A stretch of 64,000 bases of DNA. It comes from an uncultured beta proteobacterium. GTDB taxonomy: Bacteria > Pseudomonadota > Gammaproteobacteria > Burkholderiales > Burkholderiaceae. Of the stretch, positions 56,153-64,000 are shown in pieces. The first letter of the stretch is position 1. Each line of letters starts with the position of its first letter. The DNA lies in assembly GCA_903826775.1 (NCBI GenBank), contig CAIKFU010000043.1:34583-98582 (forward strand), given 5' to 3'. Below the pieces are notes generated by a model. The model was not told where the DNA came from. It ran no database searches and saw only the letters and a list, made by a program, of their open reading frames with translations. A program made the position numbers and the translations under genes.

Positions 56153-56434
56153 AAATCTCGTACCCAAGCCAAGCGTAAATTGGCGTTCGCTATTATCGGC
56201 GCTTCACTTGGAGCAGGGATGGCCCCACTTGTTAGTAAGGCTGCAGACATTAACGTGCAGTCACCAGCTGCGCCTAACTCAAACGCCTCTAAAGGAGCAG
56301 CGCAACCCGCTGCGATTTCTTCGACTAAACCCGCTTCCCCTAAGCCTGTTCCAGTAAAAACAATGTCTTGGGCGCACGATGATGAAGCGCCTAAGCGAGC
56401 ATTGCAACAACCGGGTAATCCCAAAAATAAGTGA
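56141..56434 (+). CDS. Exported low-complexity protein 5
   Basis: A 97-residue protein with a basic N-terminus (MKSKKSRTQAKRK) and hydrophobic segment cleaved near ...VSKAADI. The mature part is Ala/Pro/Ser/Lys-rich with SPKPVPVKTMSWAHDDEAP, ending PKNK. The 25 bases around its start are identical to those of the next gene, so the two come from a tandem duplication or leader exchange. No cysteine. Function unknown. Confidence 0.7.
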   Translation: MKSKKSRTQAKRKLAFAIIGASLGAGMAPLVSKAADINVQSPAAPNSNASKGAAQPAAISSTKPASPKPVPVKTMSWAHDDEAPKRALQQPGNPKNK

Positions 56435-56468
56435 TGTGATGAAATGGGTAACCAATCCACCATGGCGT

Positions 56469-56493
56469 AAGGAGAATTAATATGAAATCCAAA
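56469..56493 (+). repeat. 25-base leader repeat, copy 2
   Basis: Identical to 56128-56152. It includes the ribosome site AAGGAG and first codons of the gene at 56482. Similarity breaks down soon after, although both proteins keep an NPKPVP/SPKPVP segment. Confidence 0.9.
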
Positions 56494-56754
56494 TACACTC
56501 GTTCAACGAACGAACTGAAAACCGCACTAACTATTCTTGCTGTATTAATCGGAGTGGGAATGACTCCGGTGGCTAATTCAGATCCAACAGATCAAATATC
56601 ATTAAATTTTCAGAAGAAAGATGCGCCGGCTCCAACGCCTGGAGCAAATTCCGGGAAGGCTGCTCCTGTGGCCAATTCAGCGAACCCTAAACCTGTGCCA
56701 CCTTCTTCGTTTCCGGGTGCGCCTAGTCGAGGGAAAACTGCTAGTTCAAAATAG
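56482..56754 (+). CDS. Exported low-complexity protein 6
   Basis: A 90-residue protein starting MKSKYTRSTNELKT with a signal peptide ending near PVANSD. The mature part is Pro/Ala/Ser/Lys-rich, with NPKPVPPSSFPG, and ends SSK. Paired with the previous gene through the repeated leader. Cysteine-free; probably disordered and exported. A 267-base AT-rich gap follows before the amidinotransferase. Confidence 0.7.
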   Translation: MKSKYTRSTNELKTALTILAVLIGVGMTPVANSDPTDQISLNFQKKDAPAPTPGANSGKAAPVANSANPKPVPPSSFPGAPSRGKTASSK

Positions 56755-57021
56755 CCCCATGCCAAGGGGGCGCTATGAATTGCGAGTAGCTCTTTGACGA
56801 TTTTCTTTGAAAACAACCATTGAATCGAGTTCTGCTGGATTGATTCATTAAGGTAGAGATTGCTCTACATTTCATCACGGACTTGGCCAAAAATGAAGGC
56901 AAACAGGCTATGCACGATTCTGAATAGTCGGTGATTGGGGTTAAAGGGATAACTGGGTTTGATTGTCATCTCTGAATTAACCAGGAATAACAAAGAATAG
57001 TAAACGCGATTAGGAGTTCTT

Positions 57022-58128
57022 GTGCCAAACAGAAGATCATTCATCAAGAACGTTGCAACTCTGGGAATTTTTTCGTCAATCCAGCCAACCTTTCCAGAAA
57101 ACACTCGGTTTGATTTTGCGTTCGCCGCTAAGAAAAATAGGCTTCATGTTCACTACGAATGGGGCAAGCTTGAGGAGGTCATCGTGGGCTATCCCTATTT
57201 AAGGATAGGCGGCGCAATGCCAAAAGCGGTTGGGAAATTTCTTCGCCACAATCCAAAAACCGCACCGCTAAAGCAAGCCTGGTTGGAAGCGGATTCAAAA
57301 CTGCCGCTTGAAAAGTTTGCGCCAGAATTGGCAAAACAAAATGATCAGATGAATGCTGCTATCACGATACTTCAAGGTCGAGGGATTCGGGTTCATCAAG
57401 TGGATCGAATCAACGACAGTGAGCTGGCGTTTGAGGAAAGTATTGGCTCTGCATGCTTGCAACAATTTGTTCGGGACCCCATACTGGTGATTGGCGATCG
57501 ATACATTGAACTGCCGATGCATATGCCATACCGTCGTAAAGAGCGCTTCCCCATTCGCAGAACCCTTGAGCCTCGCTTGAATGATCTCAAGGTCTCCATC
57601 ATTTCTGCACCTGAACCCTACCCGCTTCCCGAGGATGCGCAAGGCAGCTTTGGATCATCCGCATTTTTAGAAGGTGGCGATATTTTGTTGTTTGGAAAAG
57701 AGATTTATGTTGGCAATTCTGGCAATGCTTCCAATCGCAAAGGAATCACTTGGCTACAAACCCAGTTGGGAAGCAGTTATCGGGTTCATGAGGTGAGAAT
57801 GAGTAATGAGTTCTTGCATCTCGATTGCGGACTATGCACTCCAAGACCTGGGCTAGCGATCATTTGCCGCGAGGCTTTTCCCGATGGTCTGCCAGACTGT
57901 ATTAAGGGGTGGGAGCTGATTGAAGTCAATAAAGAAGATGCTGAAATGAAGATGGCTTGCAACGGACTGATTCTGGATCAAAAGAGCATTCTTATCGGCT
58001 CTGAAAATGTTCTCCTTGCCGACAAGCTGGGTAAGGCAGGCTTGAATGTTTACACCACCCCTTTTGACATGGTGACGCCATTAGGTGGCGGTTTTAGATG
58101 CTGGCATCACCCATTAATTCGTGTCTAG
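57022..58128 (+). CDS. Tat-exported amidinotransferase-family protein
   Basis: A 368-residue protein. It starts with GTG (TAGGAG five bases upstream) and has a twin-arginine signal NRRSFIKNVATLG, so it is probably exported folded. The body matches the arginine:glycine/inosamine amidinotransferase fold: EWGKLEEVIVGYP, FVRDPILVIGDRYIE, LEGGDILLFG, catalytic His in EFLHLDCGL and nucleophile Cys360 in GGGFRCWHHPL. Such enzymes move an amidino group from arginine to an amine, or hydrolyse guanidino groups. An exported one is unusual. It lies inside the cluster of Lys-ending proteins. Confidence 0.8.
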   Translation: MPNRRSFIKNVATLGIFSSIQPTFPENTRFDFAFAAKKNRLHVHYEWGKLEEVIVGYPYLRIGGAMPKAVGKFLRHNPKTAPLKQAWLEADSKLPLEKFAPELAKQNDQMNAAITILQGRGIRVHQVDRINDSELAFEESIGSACLQQFVRDPILVIGDRYIELPMHMPYRRKERFPIRRTLEPRLNDLKVSIISAPEPYPLPEDAQGSFGSSAFLEGGDILLFGKEIYVGNSGNASNRKGITWLQTQLGSSYRVHEVRMSNEFLHLDCGLCTPRPGLAIICREAFPDGLPDCIKGWELIEVNKEDAEMKMACNGLILDQKSILIGSENVLLADKLGKAGLNVYTTPFDMVTPLGGGFRCWHHPLIRV

Positions 58129-58408
58129 TATTTTTGATCTTAGGTTGTAATGCTGTTGAGAAAATCGGAAATAAAAATACTAACTCGGGTATTTTTTACT
58201 TTTAGGTAAACGAACTCTCATCTTCAATTAGAAGTCGTCTAAAAACGGCCAACAAGAGTCACTCAGCCTACCCTTTAATATTGCAATGCAACGCAACCTC
58301 AAAGCGCAGATTGGAATGAAGTTAATGAATAAATACGGAATTGATTATGATTTTATTGATTGTTCTTTTCTTCAGGTATAGAATTATTTTCTTTACGAAG
58401 GAGGTGCT

Positions 58409-58687
58409 ATGAAAATTTCTAAGCTACTGTTAATTACCGTATTTTCACTTATAAGTACAGTTGCGGTATCCGCCGTAATGGAAGCGAAAAAGGAAAGTGT
58501 AGCCGCAACACCTGAACCAAAAGCAATGACTAATCCGAATGGTGTCAAGGGAGCGCAACCGCAGTCATTTACCGCGCCTAAAGCACCAGGTGCAGATCCA
58601 GCAAAAGGAGTTGCAGGCAATACAAAACCTACGAACCAAGGGCGGGAATCAGTTCCCCTAGGTTATATGGATGGCCATGCCAAGTAA
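58409..58687 (+). CDS. Exported low-complexity protein 7
   Basis: A 92-residue protein starting MKISKLLLITVFSL with a signal peptide ending VAVSA. The mature region is Ala/Pro/Lys/Gly-rich, includes NPNGVKGAQPQ and ends GHAK. Ribosome site AAGGAGG. Its first 32 coding bases match those of the 53329 gene at 29 positions, although the mature parts differ. Cysteine-free. It lies beyond the amidinotransferase, after a 280-base gap with no recognised gene. Confidence 0.75.
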   Translation: MKISKLLLITVFSLISTVAVSAVMEAKKESVAATPEPKAMTNPNGVKGAQPQSFTAPKAPGADPAKGVAGNTKPTNQGRESVPLGYMDGHAK

Positions 58688-58786
58688 CCATAACAGCAGA
58701 CCCACTTCCTCCAATATCAGCGACCTTTAGGCGGTTTTCATTGCTTACGCAGGTCGCTTGCAGGTTGTTTTTGCCAGCGGTACTAA

Positions 58787-59398
58787 GTTATTGCGAAGGC
58801 CCGCTCACCCTTCGATAGTGGCTGTAGCACCAATTTAAACTTGGCAAACAATGAACGAACATCTTTGGGCAAACTGGCGGAAATCATCAATTCGAACGCA
58901 GGCAATGTGTTTGACTTTGCGCATTTAACGATGAATCTTTGGGGCACTCAGGCCGCGTATCCAAACCTGAAATTAACCGATCTGGTGACCGATCAAGGAG
59001 CAGCAGTCTTAGACCAGGTGATTGGCAGTAAGTGCATGCATGTGTTGGCTGATACATTGAATTACGCCTATGGGAATCAATACAAGACCTTATTGAAGCC
59101 GGCGCCGAGCAATTCCTTGGCGTGGGTCAAAGCGTTTATTGATGGTAGTGTTGTACCGATAAAACCGATTGCCCCGGTGATTATCTACTGGGGTACTAAA
59201 GACACCGCGGTTCCCCCGATCATGCATGAGCTGTACCAAAAGCAGATGTGTGCGATGGGCGGCAATGTTGAAAGAATCCAACTTCCTGGCGAGCAAACGC
59301 ATTACACAACCCCGGGCGTTTCGGCTCCGATGTACATTCCTTGGATTCAGGATCGCCTGGCTGGCAAACCCCTTTCAAATGCCTGTCCAAAAAGTTAG
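58787..59398 (+). pseudogene. Truncated secretory lipase (LIP-family alpha/beta hydrolase), C-terminal part only
   Basis: The reading frame is open from 58787 to 59398, but the only starts are weak (TTG 58841). It encodes what looks like the C-terminal half of a fungal-type secretory lipase (LIP): VIIYWGTKDTAVPPIMHELYQKQM holds the acidic active-site residue region and LPGEQTHYTTPG the His. The nucleophile elbow GxSxG, expected in the N-terminal half, is missing. I therefore call it a decayed gene. Confidence 0.7.
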
Positions 59399-59449
59399 CG
59401 TCGGAACAATGCGATCCATTTTGGCGCGCGAGGAAGAAGCGATGAGTGG

Positions 59450-61840
59450 CTAGCGCTGTTGTTGAAGATCGCTCAGCAATTTTTTTAATTCGGGATTGTC
59501 CGGAAACCATGCCGCGAGTTTTTTGGCATACACCAATGCGGATGCGCGGTCTCCCGCTTCACGGTTGATCGAGATGAGCGCATTCAAAATATCGATGTCT
59601 GCGGGGTGCTTCAGGTTGGCGGTACGCAGCAAATTCAATGCATCCGTTCGCTTGCCGGCGGTGTTCAGTGCGATCGCTTCTACGTAAGCGTACCGTGCAT
59701 TATCGGGAGCCAGTTTGGCCGCATCAATGAGTTCTTTGAGGGCGCCTTCCTGATTCCCTTTGCGGATGAGCAGCAATCCGAGTGCGTGGTGCAGATCGGC
59801 ATCGCGAGGGCTTAACAAAAGCCCTTGTTGCAAAATCGATTCCGCCTGGGGATCGTTTTTTTGCTGTCGGTAGACGTCCGCCAGGTTGATGTAGGCGGCG
59901 CTAAATTTAGGATCCAATTGAATGGCGTGTTTGAGTGCGGCGATCGCCTCGTCGGTTCGTCTTTGGCGCAATCGCAGGTTGGCGAGATTGATGTTGCCCG
60001 ATGGCCAGTCGGATTCGAGTTGCAATGCGCTTTCATATTCCTTCATGGCCGACAAGCGAACGGCTTTTTTGTTTTCGGGAATTTGGGTGTCGGGGATGTC
60101 CGCGAGATTTTGCGCTGCTTCGATCCGCACTCCGCCAATGGGGTCGGTTAAGAGCGGCATGGCCATTTGAATTCGTGTTCGCGAATCCGCAGCGGCGAGC
60201 ATTCCAAGCGCCTGAATGCGAACCAGCGGATTGCCGTCTTCCAGCAACGTTTGCGTTGCCGCCAGGGTGGCGGGATTGGAATGGGGCTGAGCAAGGCTTA
60301 GTGCGCTTGCACGGATGATGTCGGGGGCAGAGCGATTTTGTGCCAGAGCCATCAATGCCGGCAGTGCAGCAAGCCCCTGGGTTGCGCCTGCGTGCAATGT
60401 GGAACCGTAATTCGCACGTTCGCGCCAAGCCTTGCCGTACCACCGATCCATTGCTCCGGCAGCCCACTGCGGATTTTTATCGGCATGGCATTGGTTGCAG
60501 GCATTGGGGCTGCCGATCGATATCGACAGATCGGGGCGGGGCACCCGCAGGCTATGATCCTCGCGCGCATGGATCACCATGTAATTTTGCGTGGGCATAT
60601 GGCAGGCGACGCACTGCGCACCCTTGCCGTTCGCTTTGTGCTGGTGGTGTTTGGGTGCATCAAACTCTGCGGCATTGTGGCAGCGTACGCAAAGTCCATT
60701 GCCTTCTGCTCGAAGTTTCTGGGTGTGCGGATCGTGGCAGTCCATGCAAGTAACGCCACGCTGATACATCTTGCTTTGCAGGAAAGACCCCCAGACGTAA
60801 TCCTCTTCGCGTTGCTGGCCATCCGGATAGTAATTGGGTGGAGTAAGCATGGCGAGGCGATGGGTATCCTCCAGCACTGCGCCGCCAGGATGGCTTTCGC
60901 TGAGCGTGGATCGCCTGGCGTGGCAGGCGGCGCAACTATTGCTGGCGGCCGAATTGGACTGACGATCGCGCACGGCGTATTTGGCGGTGGGGTCGGGAAA
61001 CTTCCAGGCATCATTCCAATGCGTGGCAAGCGATGGCATGCCGGTGTTGCCCGAAACGTAAGGGGGTTTTGCCTCCTTGGCCCAGTTCACATGTTCGCCA
61101 CCAGGGCCATGGCAACTTTCGCAGGCGACGTTGATTTCACTGTAGGTCGTCTTATAGGTGTTGCTCGTTGCGTCGTATCCTTTGTGCAGATTGGTGGTGT
61201 GGCATTCGGCGCATTGCAAGGCCCAATTCTGGTAGACGCCCGTCCAGTGCAAGGGGTCGTTGTGGTCGATCTTTTGTTTGGGGTACAAATGGAACCAGCG
61301 CTGGCCGCCTTCTTTTTTGGTTCGCGCATCCCAGGCGATAGGCAGCATCTGATAGCGCCCGCCGGGGAAGGCGATTAAATACTGTTGCAATGGGTAAACG
61401 CCAAAAGTGTAGGCGATTTCATAGTCGGTCAATTTGCCGTTCGGCCCGTCGGTACGCACCATAAATTGATCGCCGCGTTTATAGAACGTCGACTCGACAC
61501 CATTGAATTGAAAATGGGCATCGGAGAAATTGCCCAGTACGGTCGCTGCATTTGCCGCCTGCATTGCCTGTTGGTGATGCGATCCCGACCAGGCGTTGAA
61601 CTGGGATTCATGGCAGGTCTTGCAAGTCGTTGCGCCAACATAGATACCAGGCTTGGAAGAATTATGGGCTGTGGACGAAGGCATTTTCGCAAGCCAAGAA
61701 AACAGTACCGATCCAACAATCACTGCCAAGATCGCCATGCCAATGAAAGCAACGCGCTTGGTTTGGTAGACGGGTTTGGCTTGTGCCGATGCCGGCGAGG
61801 CAACCGGATTTTGGCGGGGCGTTTTGGACTTTTTTGACAT
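59450..61840 (-). CDS. Octahaem cytochrome c with HEAT and TPR repeats
   Basis: A 796-residue protein with one N-terminal membrane anchor (about 30-50) and eight CxxCH haem sites: CKTCH, CAECH, CESCH, CAACH, CMDCH, CVRCH, CVACH and CNQCH. After the haem domain come HEAT-like repeats (about 490-590) and TPR repeats (about 610-790, for example AAYINLADVYRQQKNDPQAE). It is anchored in the inner membrane facing the periplasm. Such proteins occur in many proteobacteria and planctomycetes but the reaction is unknown; the TPR part suggests a protein partner. Many antisense ORFs in the track are shadows of this gene. Confidence 0.92.
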   Translation of the reverse strand: MSKKSKTPRQNPVASPASAQAKPVYQTKRVAFIGMAILAVIVGSVLFSWLAKMPSSTAHNSSKPGIYVGATTCKTCHESQFNAWSGSHHQQAMQAANAATVLGNFSDAHFQFNGVESTFYKRGDQFMVRTDGPNGKLTDYEIAYTFGVYPLQQYLIAFPGGRYQMLPIAWDARTKKEGGQRWFHLYPKQKIDHNDPLHWTGVYQNWALQCAECHTTNLHKGYDATSNTYKTTYSEINVACESCHGPGGEHVNWAKEAKPPYVSGNTGMPSLATHWNDAWKFPDPTAKYAVRDRQSNSAASNSCAACHARRSTLSESHPGGAVLEDTHRLAMLTPPNYYPDGQQREEDYVWGSFLQSKMYQRGVTCMDCHDPHTQKLRAEGNGLCVRCHNAAEFDAPKHHQHKANGKGAQCVACHMPTQNYMVIHAREDHSLRVPRPDLSISIGSPNACNQCHADKNPQWAAGAMDRWYGKAWRERANYGSTLHAGATQGLAALPALMALAQNRSAPDIIRASALSLAQPHSNPATLAATQTLLEDGNPLVRIQALGMLAAADSRTRIQMAMPLLTDPIGGVRIEAAQNLADIPDTQIPENKKAVRLSAMKEYESALQLESDWPSGNINLANLRLRQRRTDEAIAALKHAIQLDPKFSAAYINLADVYRQQKNDPQAESILQQGLLLSPRDADLHHALGLLLIRKGNQEGALKELIDAAKLAPDNARYAYVEAIALNTAGKRTDALNLLRTANLKHPADIDILNALISINREAGDRASALVYAKKLAAWFPDNPELKKLLSDLQQQR

Positions 61841-62071
61841 GCGAATAATCTATATGGGGTCAATTATCCATACAAGGGTCAGTTCAGGACCTAAGCCGGA
61901 AATGCTGCCATTTCAATGGCATTTTTCTTGATGCTAAAGGAATGCTCCATTTCATTTCCGAGCGGGCCGGTTGCCTGGGATTCCAAGGTGAAATAACCAC
62001 AATTTTTATCTGTCTCTTTGCATAGTCGTATTTTTTCTTTATATTTAAAGAAAATGCACAAAGGACTGCTT

Positions 62072-62863
62072 ATGTTTACCAAGCGATTTGCCCCATTTCT
62101 GATTTGCTTATGGGGTGTTATGTCGACTGCTTATGCCCAAAGCGATGTCAGCCCCGTTCCGAAGGTCAGCGAGGAATGGCGCTTTTCGGTAACGCCGTAC
62201 ATCTGGACGCCCGGCATCAACGGTACCTTGTACTACAACAATACGGCTTTGGGTTCCAGCAACCTGTCTTCGAGCAACATCCTCAGTAAGCTTTCCGCCG
62301 CTGCCATGGTTACCGGCGAGGCGCACAAGGGCAATTGGGGAGCGCTGGCCGACTTTATGTACGTGCAATTTAATAACGTCAATAGCACTGCGGTCGGTCA
62401 AACCGATTTGGGTTCCAATACCACCCTAAAGGGATCGATCCTCACCGGTGCACTGACGTATACGGTAGTGCAAAATTCCAGCGTTTATTTGGATGGGCTC
62501 ATCGGGGCAAGGGGATTGAGTCTGACAGCCTCATCGAATTTGAACGTCCCTTTGACCCGGGCGAACGCGACCTTGACACGCAATCCTTCGGCGACCGCGA
62601 ACACGACCGATCCGATCATTGGTCTAAAGGGCCGCGTGCGCATTGCCGACTCGAGCTGGTTCGTGCCGTATTACGGCGACATTGGCGGTGGGGGTGGAAC
62701 GACAACGACCACTTGGCAAGCCATGGCCGGCGTGGGTAAGCAGTTTTCCTGGGGGGACATTGCCCTTGTCTATCGTGCTCTGTACTACGGTATGCAAAGT
62801 GGCGCCCTCATGCAAAAAACCACGATGGCCGGTCCCGCCTTAGGCGTTACGTTTATTTTTTAA
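62072..62863 (+). CDS. Outer-membrane beta-barrel-like protein, second paralog
   Basis: A 263-residue protein from ATG 62072 (AAAGGA upstream). A signal peptide ending AYAQS precedes VSEEWRFSVTPYIWTPGINGTLYY, MVTGEAHKGNWGALADFMYVQ and WQAMAGVGKQFSWGDIALVYRALYYG, which align with the protein at 45009. Both are likely outer-membrane barrels of one family. It lies 59 bases upstream of an arylsulfatase and may help its substrate cross the membrane; that is inference. Confidence 0.75.
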   Translation: MFTKRFAPFLICLWGVMSTAYAQSDVSPVPKVSEEWRFSVTPYIWTPGINGTLYYNNTALGSSNLSSSNILSKLSAAAMVTGEAHKGNWGALADFMYVQFNNVNSTAVGQTDLGSNTTLKGSILTGALTYTVVQNSSVYLDGLIGARGLSLTASSNLNVPLTRANATLTRNPSATANTTDPIIGLKGRVRIADSSWFVPYYGDIGGGGGTTTTTWQAMAGVGKQFSWGDIALVYRALYYGMQSGALMQKTTMAGPALGVTFIF

Positions 62864-62921
62864 AGTATTTGAGCTTAGTTACGAAAGGCAATGCCGTAAT
62901 AAATTATTCAAAGGGATTGAT

Positions 62922-64000
62922 ATGGGTGTGAGAGGGTTGATTCAAGTTGGAATGAAATTGGGGTGTTCACTGGCTGTAATGATGATGGTGGCGACTTCAT
63001 CCAACGCGCAGGTGGTCACCGGTGTCTTGGGTTCGCCTAGCGCCACGACGACCATTAGCAATCAGCGATTGCCCGTACCCAACCCGCCGTTTGGTGGTGT
63101 CATCAAGGATGGCGCATTGCAGTCCAAACCCTGGTGGGCTCCACGCATCATGCCGCCCAAGGGCGCCCCCAATGTGCTTCTCATCATTACCGATGATGCC
63201 GGCTTTGGCGTGCCCAGCACGTTCGGCGGCGTGATTCCCACACCGACCATGGATCGCATTGCCAATAATGGACTGCGCTACAACCGCATGTTCTCCACCG
63301 CGCTGTGTTCGCCCACACGCGCGGCGCTGATTACCGGACGCAACCACCATTCGGCCGGCTTTGGCGTGATTTCGGAACAATCGACAGGCTTTCCCGGATA
63401 CAACAGCATCATCGGCAAGGACAAGTCCACCATCGGGCGCATGCTGGTCGACAATGGGTATTCAACCGCGTGGTTCGGCAAGGACCATAACGTGCCAGCC
63501 TTTGCCGCCAGCCAGGTTGGTCCGTTTGACCAGTGGCCTTCGGGTATGGGCTTCGAATATTTCTACGGCTTTATCGGTGGTGATGCCAATCAGTGGCAGC
63601 CGAACCTGTTTCGCAATACGACGCAAATTTATCCATTTTTGGACAAGCCCGACGGCTCTTGGAATCTCGTTACCGCGATGGCGGATGATGCAATTGCGTA
63701 CATGAATCGCATCCACCAGATCCAACCCGACAAGCCAATCCTCATTAAATACGCACCGGGCGCGACGCACGCACCGCACCACCCGACCAAAGAGTGGGTG
63801 GATAAAATCAGCGCAATGCACCTGTTCGATGGTGGGTATGAGAAGTTGCGCCAAACCATTTTTGAAAATCAAAAGCGACTGGGCGTCATTCCGAAAGATA
63901 CCCAGTTAACACCGTGGCCCAACCAAATGCTCAAACCCTGGGATCAGTTGAGCGCAGATGAAAAGAAACTCTTTATTCGCCAAGTCGAAGTCTTTGCCGC
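62922..64000 (+). CDS. Arylsulfatase, N-terminal part, cut by window end
   Basis: Open from ATG 62922 through the window end (about 359 codons), so absent from the ORF track. A signal peptide (...SSNAQVV) leads to the metal-binding LLIITDDAGFG and the sulfatase signature CSPTRAALITGR with Cys129, which must be converted to formylglycine. Later NHHSAGFGVI and WFGKDHNVP fit the AslA/AtsA-type arylsulfatases of 500-750 residues. It hydrolyses sulfate esters in the periplasm; the substrate is unknown. Confidence 0.9.
   Translation, partial: MGVRGLIQVGMKLGCSLAVMMMVATSSNAQVVTGVLGSPSATTTISNQRLPVPNPPFGGVIKDGALQSKPWWAPRIMPPKGAPNVLLIITDDAGFGVPSTFGGVIPTPTMDRIANNGLRYNRMFSTALCSPTRAALITGRNHHSAGFGVISEQSTGFPGYNSIIGKDKSTIGRMLVDNGYSTAWFGKDHNVPAFAASQVGPFDQWPSGMGFEYFYGFIGGDANQWQPNLFRNTTQIYPFLDKPDGSWNLVTAMADDAIAYMNRIHQIQPDKPILIKYAPGATHAPHHPTKEWVDKISAMHLFDGGYEKLRQTIFENQKRLGVIPKDTQLTPWPNQMLKPWDQLSADEKKLFIRQVEVFA

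Noticed and set aside
56958-56971. A second FNR site upstream of the amidinotransferase
   Set aside because: TTGATTGTCATCTC has a good left half but only three of five matches in the right half.
60338-61378. A 346-residue plus-strand ORF
   Set aside because: It lies entirely opposite the eight-haem cytochrome gene, has no ribosome site or recognisable domain, and its open frame follows from the codon bias of the real gene.
1-64000. tRNA, rRNA, insertion sequences or prophage
   Set aside because: Reading the gaps by eye I found no cloverleaf, rRNA segment, transposase, integrase or terminal inverted repeats. A tRNA scan would be more reliable than my reading.

Overview
The window looks like the chromosome of a betaproteobacterium of the order Burkholderiales, most like Polynucleobacter or a close relative. 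The reasons are the gene order (rne / rluC / HAD phosphatase / sppA / methyltransferase / yceF / yceD / rpmF / plsX-fabHDG-acpP-fabF / degQ-type protease / lepA-lepB-rnc-era-recO-pdxJ-acpS-nagZ), a Bug/TctC solute-binding protein, an MmgE/PrpD catabolic cluster and medium GC. This placement rests on recognising families and synteny; no search was run.

Layout. 1-3945: the tail of a probable TRAP solute-binding protein, then a pqiA-pqiA-pqiB-pqiC lipid-transport operon. 3958-5426: two unrecognised genes and a cold-shock gene with a clear promoter and terminator. 5784-8503 (minus strand): ferredoxin, ferredoxin-NADP reductase, thymidylate synthase and dihydrofolate reductase in one tight operon. 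8616-9611: a 2-hydroxyacid dehydrogenase. 9651-13002 (minus): moaA-mobA-moeA plus a small membrane protein. 13088-15775 (minus): RNase E with a long leader, divergent from rluC. 16266-26751: rRNA modification, quality control and the fatty-acid synthesis cluster. 26821-35899: periplasmic protease, LepA, signal peptidase, RNase III, Era, RecO, PdxJ, AcpS and NagZ. This housekeeping core is densely packed with 1-4 nt overlaps.

35900-46613 is accessory: a TPR-GT41 (O-GlcNAc-transferase-like) protein, a cytochrome c / Vgb-propeller fusion, MAPEG, LRV-repeat, PAS, GNAT, deacetylase-like, DUF4239, glycine-zipper lipoprotein, Rap1a/Tai-like, methyltransferase-like lipoprotein, outer-membrane, KTSC and DUF486 proteins. 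46663-52655 adds a TauE exporter, a second MAPEG protein and a five-gene catabolic operon (MmgE/PrpD, LigI-like amidohydrolase, SDR, Bug receptor, carboxymuconolactone-decarboxylase-like).

52940-58687 is the most unusual region. Seven short, cysteine-free, Pro/Asn/Ala/Lys-rich exported proteins surround a TolC-like outer-membrane factor and a Tat-signal amidinotransferase. They share leaders and motifs in a mosaic pattern, and all seven end in lysine. A perfect FNR-type palindrome (TTGAT-N4-ATCAA) lies between the divergent members. This is my best candidate for an undescribed system; the function proposed for it is inference.

58787-64000: a decayed lipase, an eight-haem cytochrome with HEAT and TPR repeats, a second member of the outer-membrane family seen at 45009, and an arylsulfatase cut by the window end. 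I saw no tRNA, rRNA, insertion sequence, phage gene or CRISPR array.
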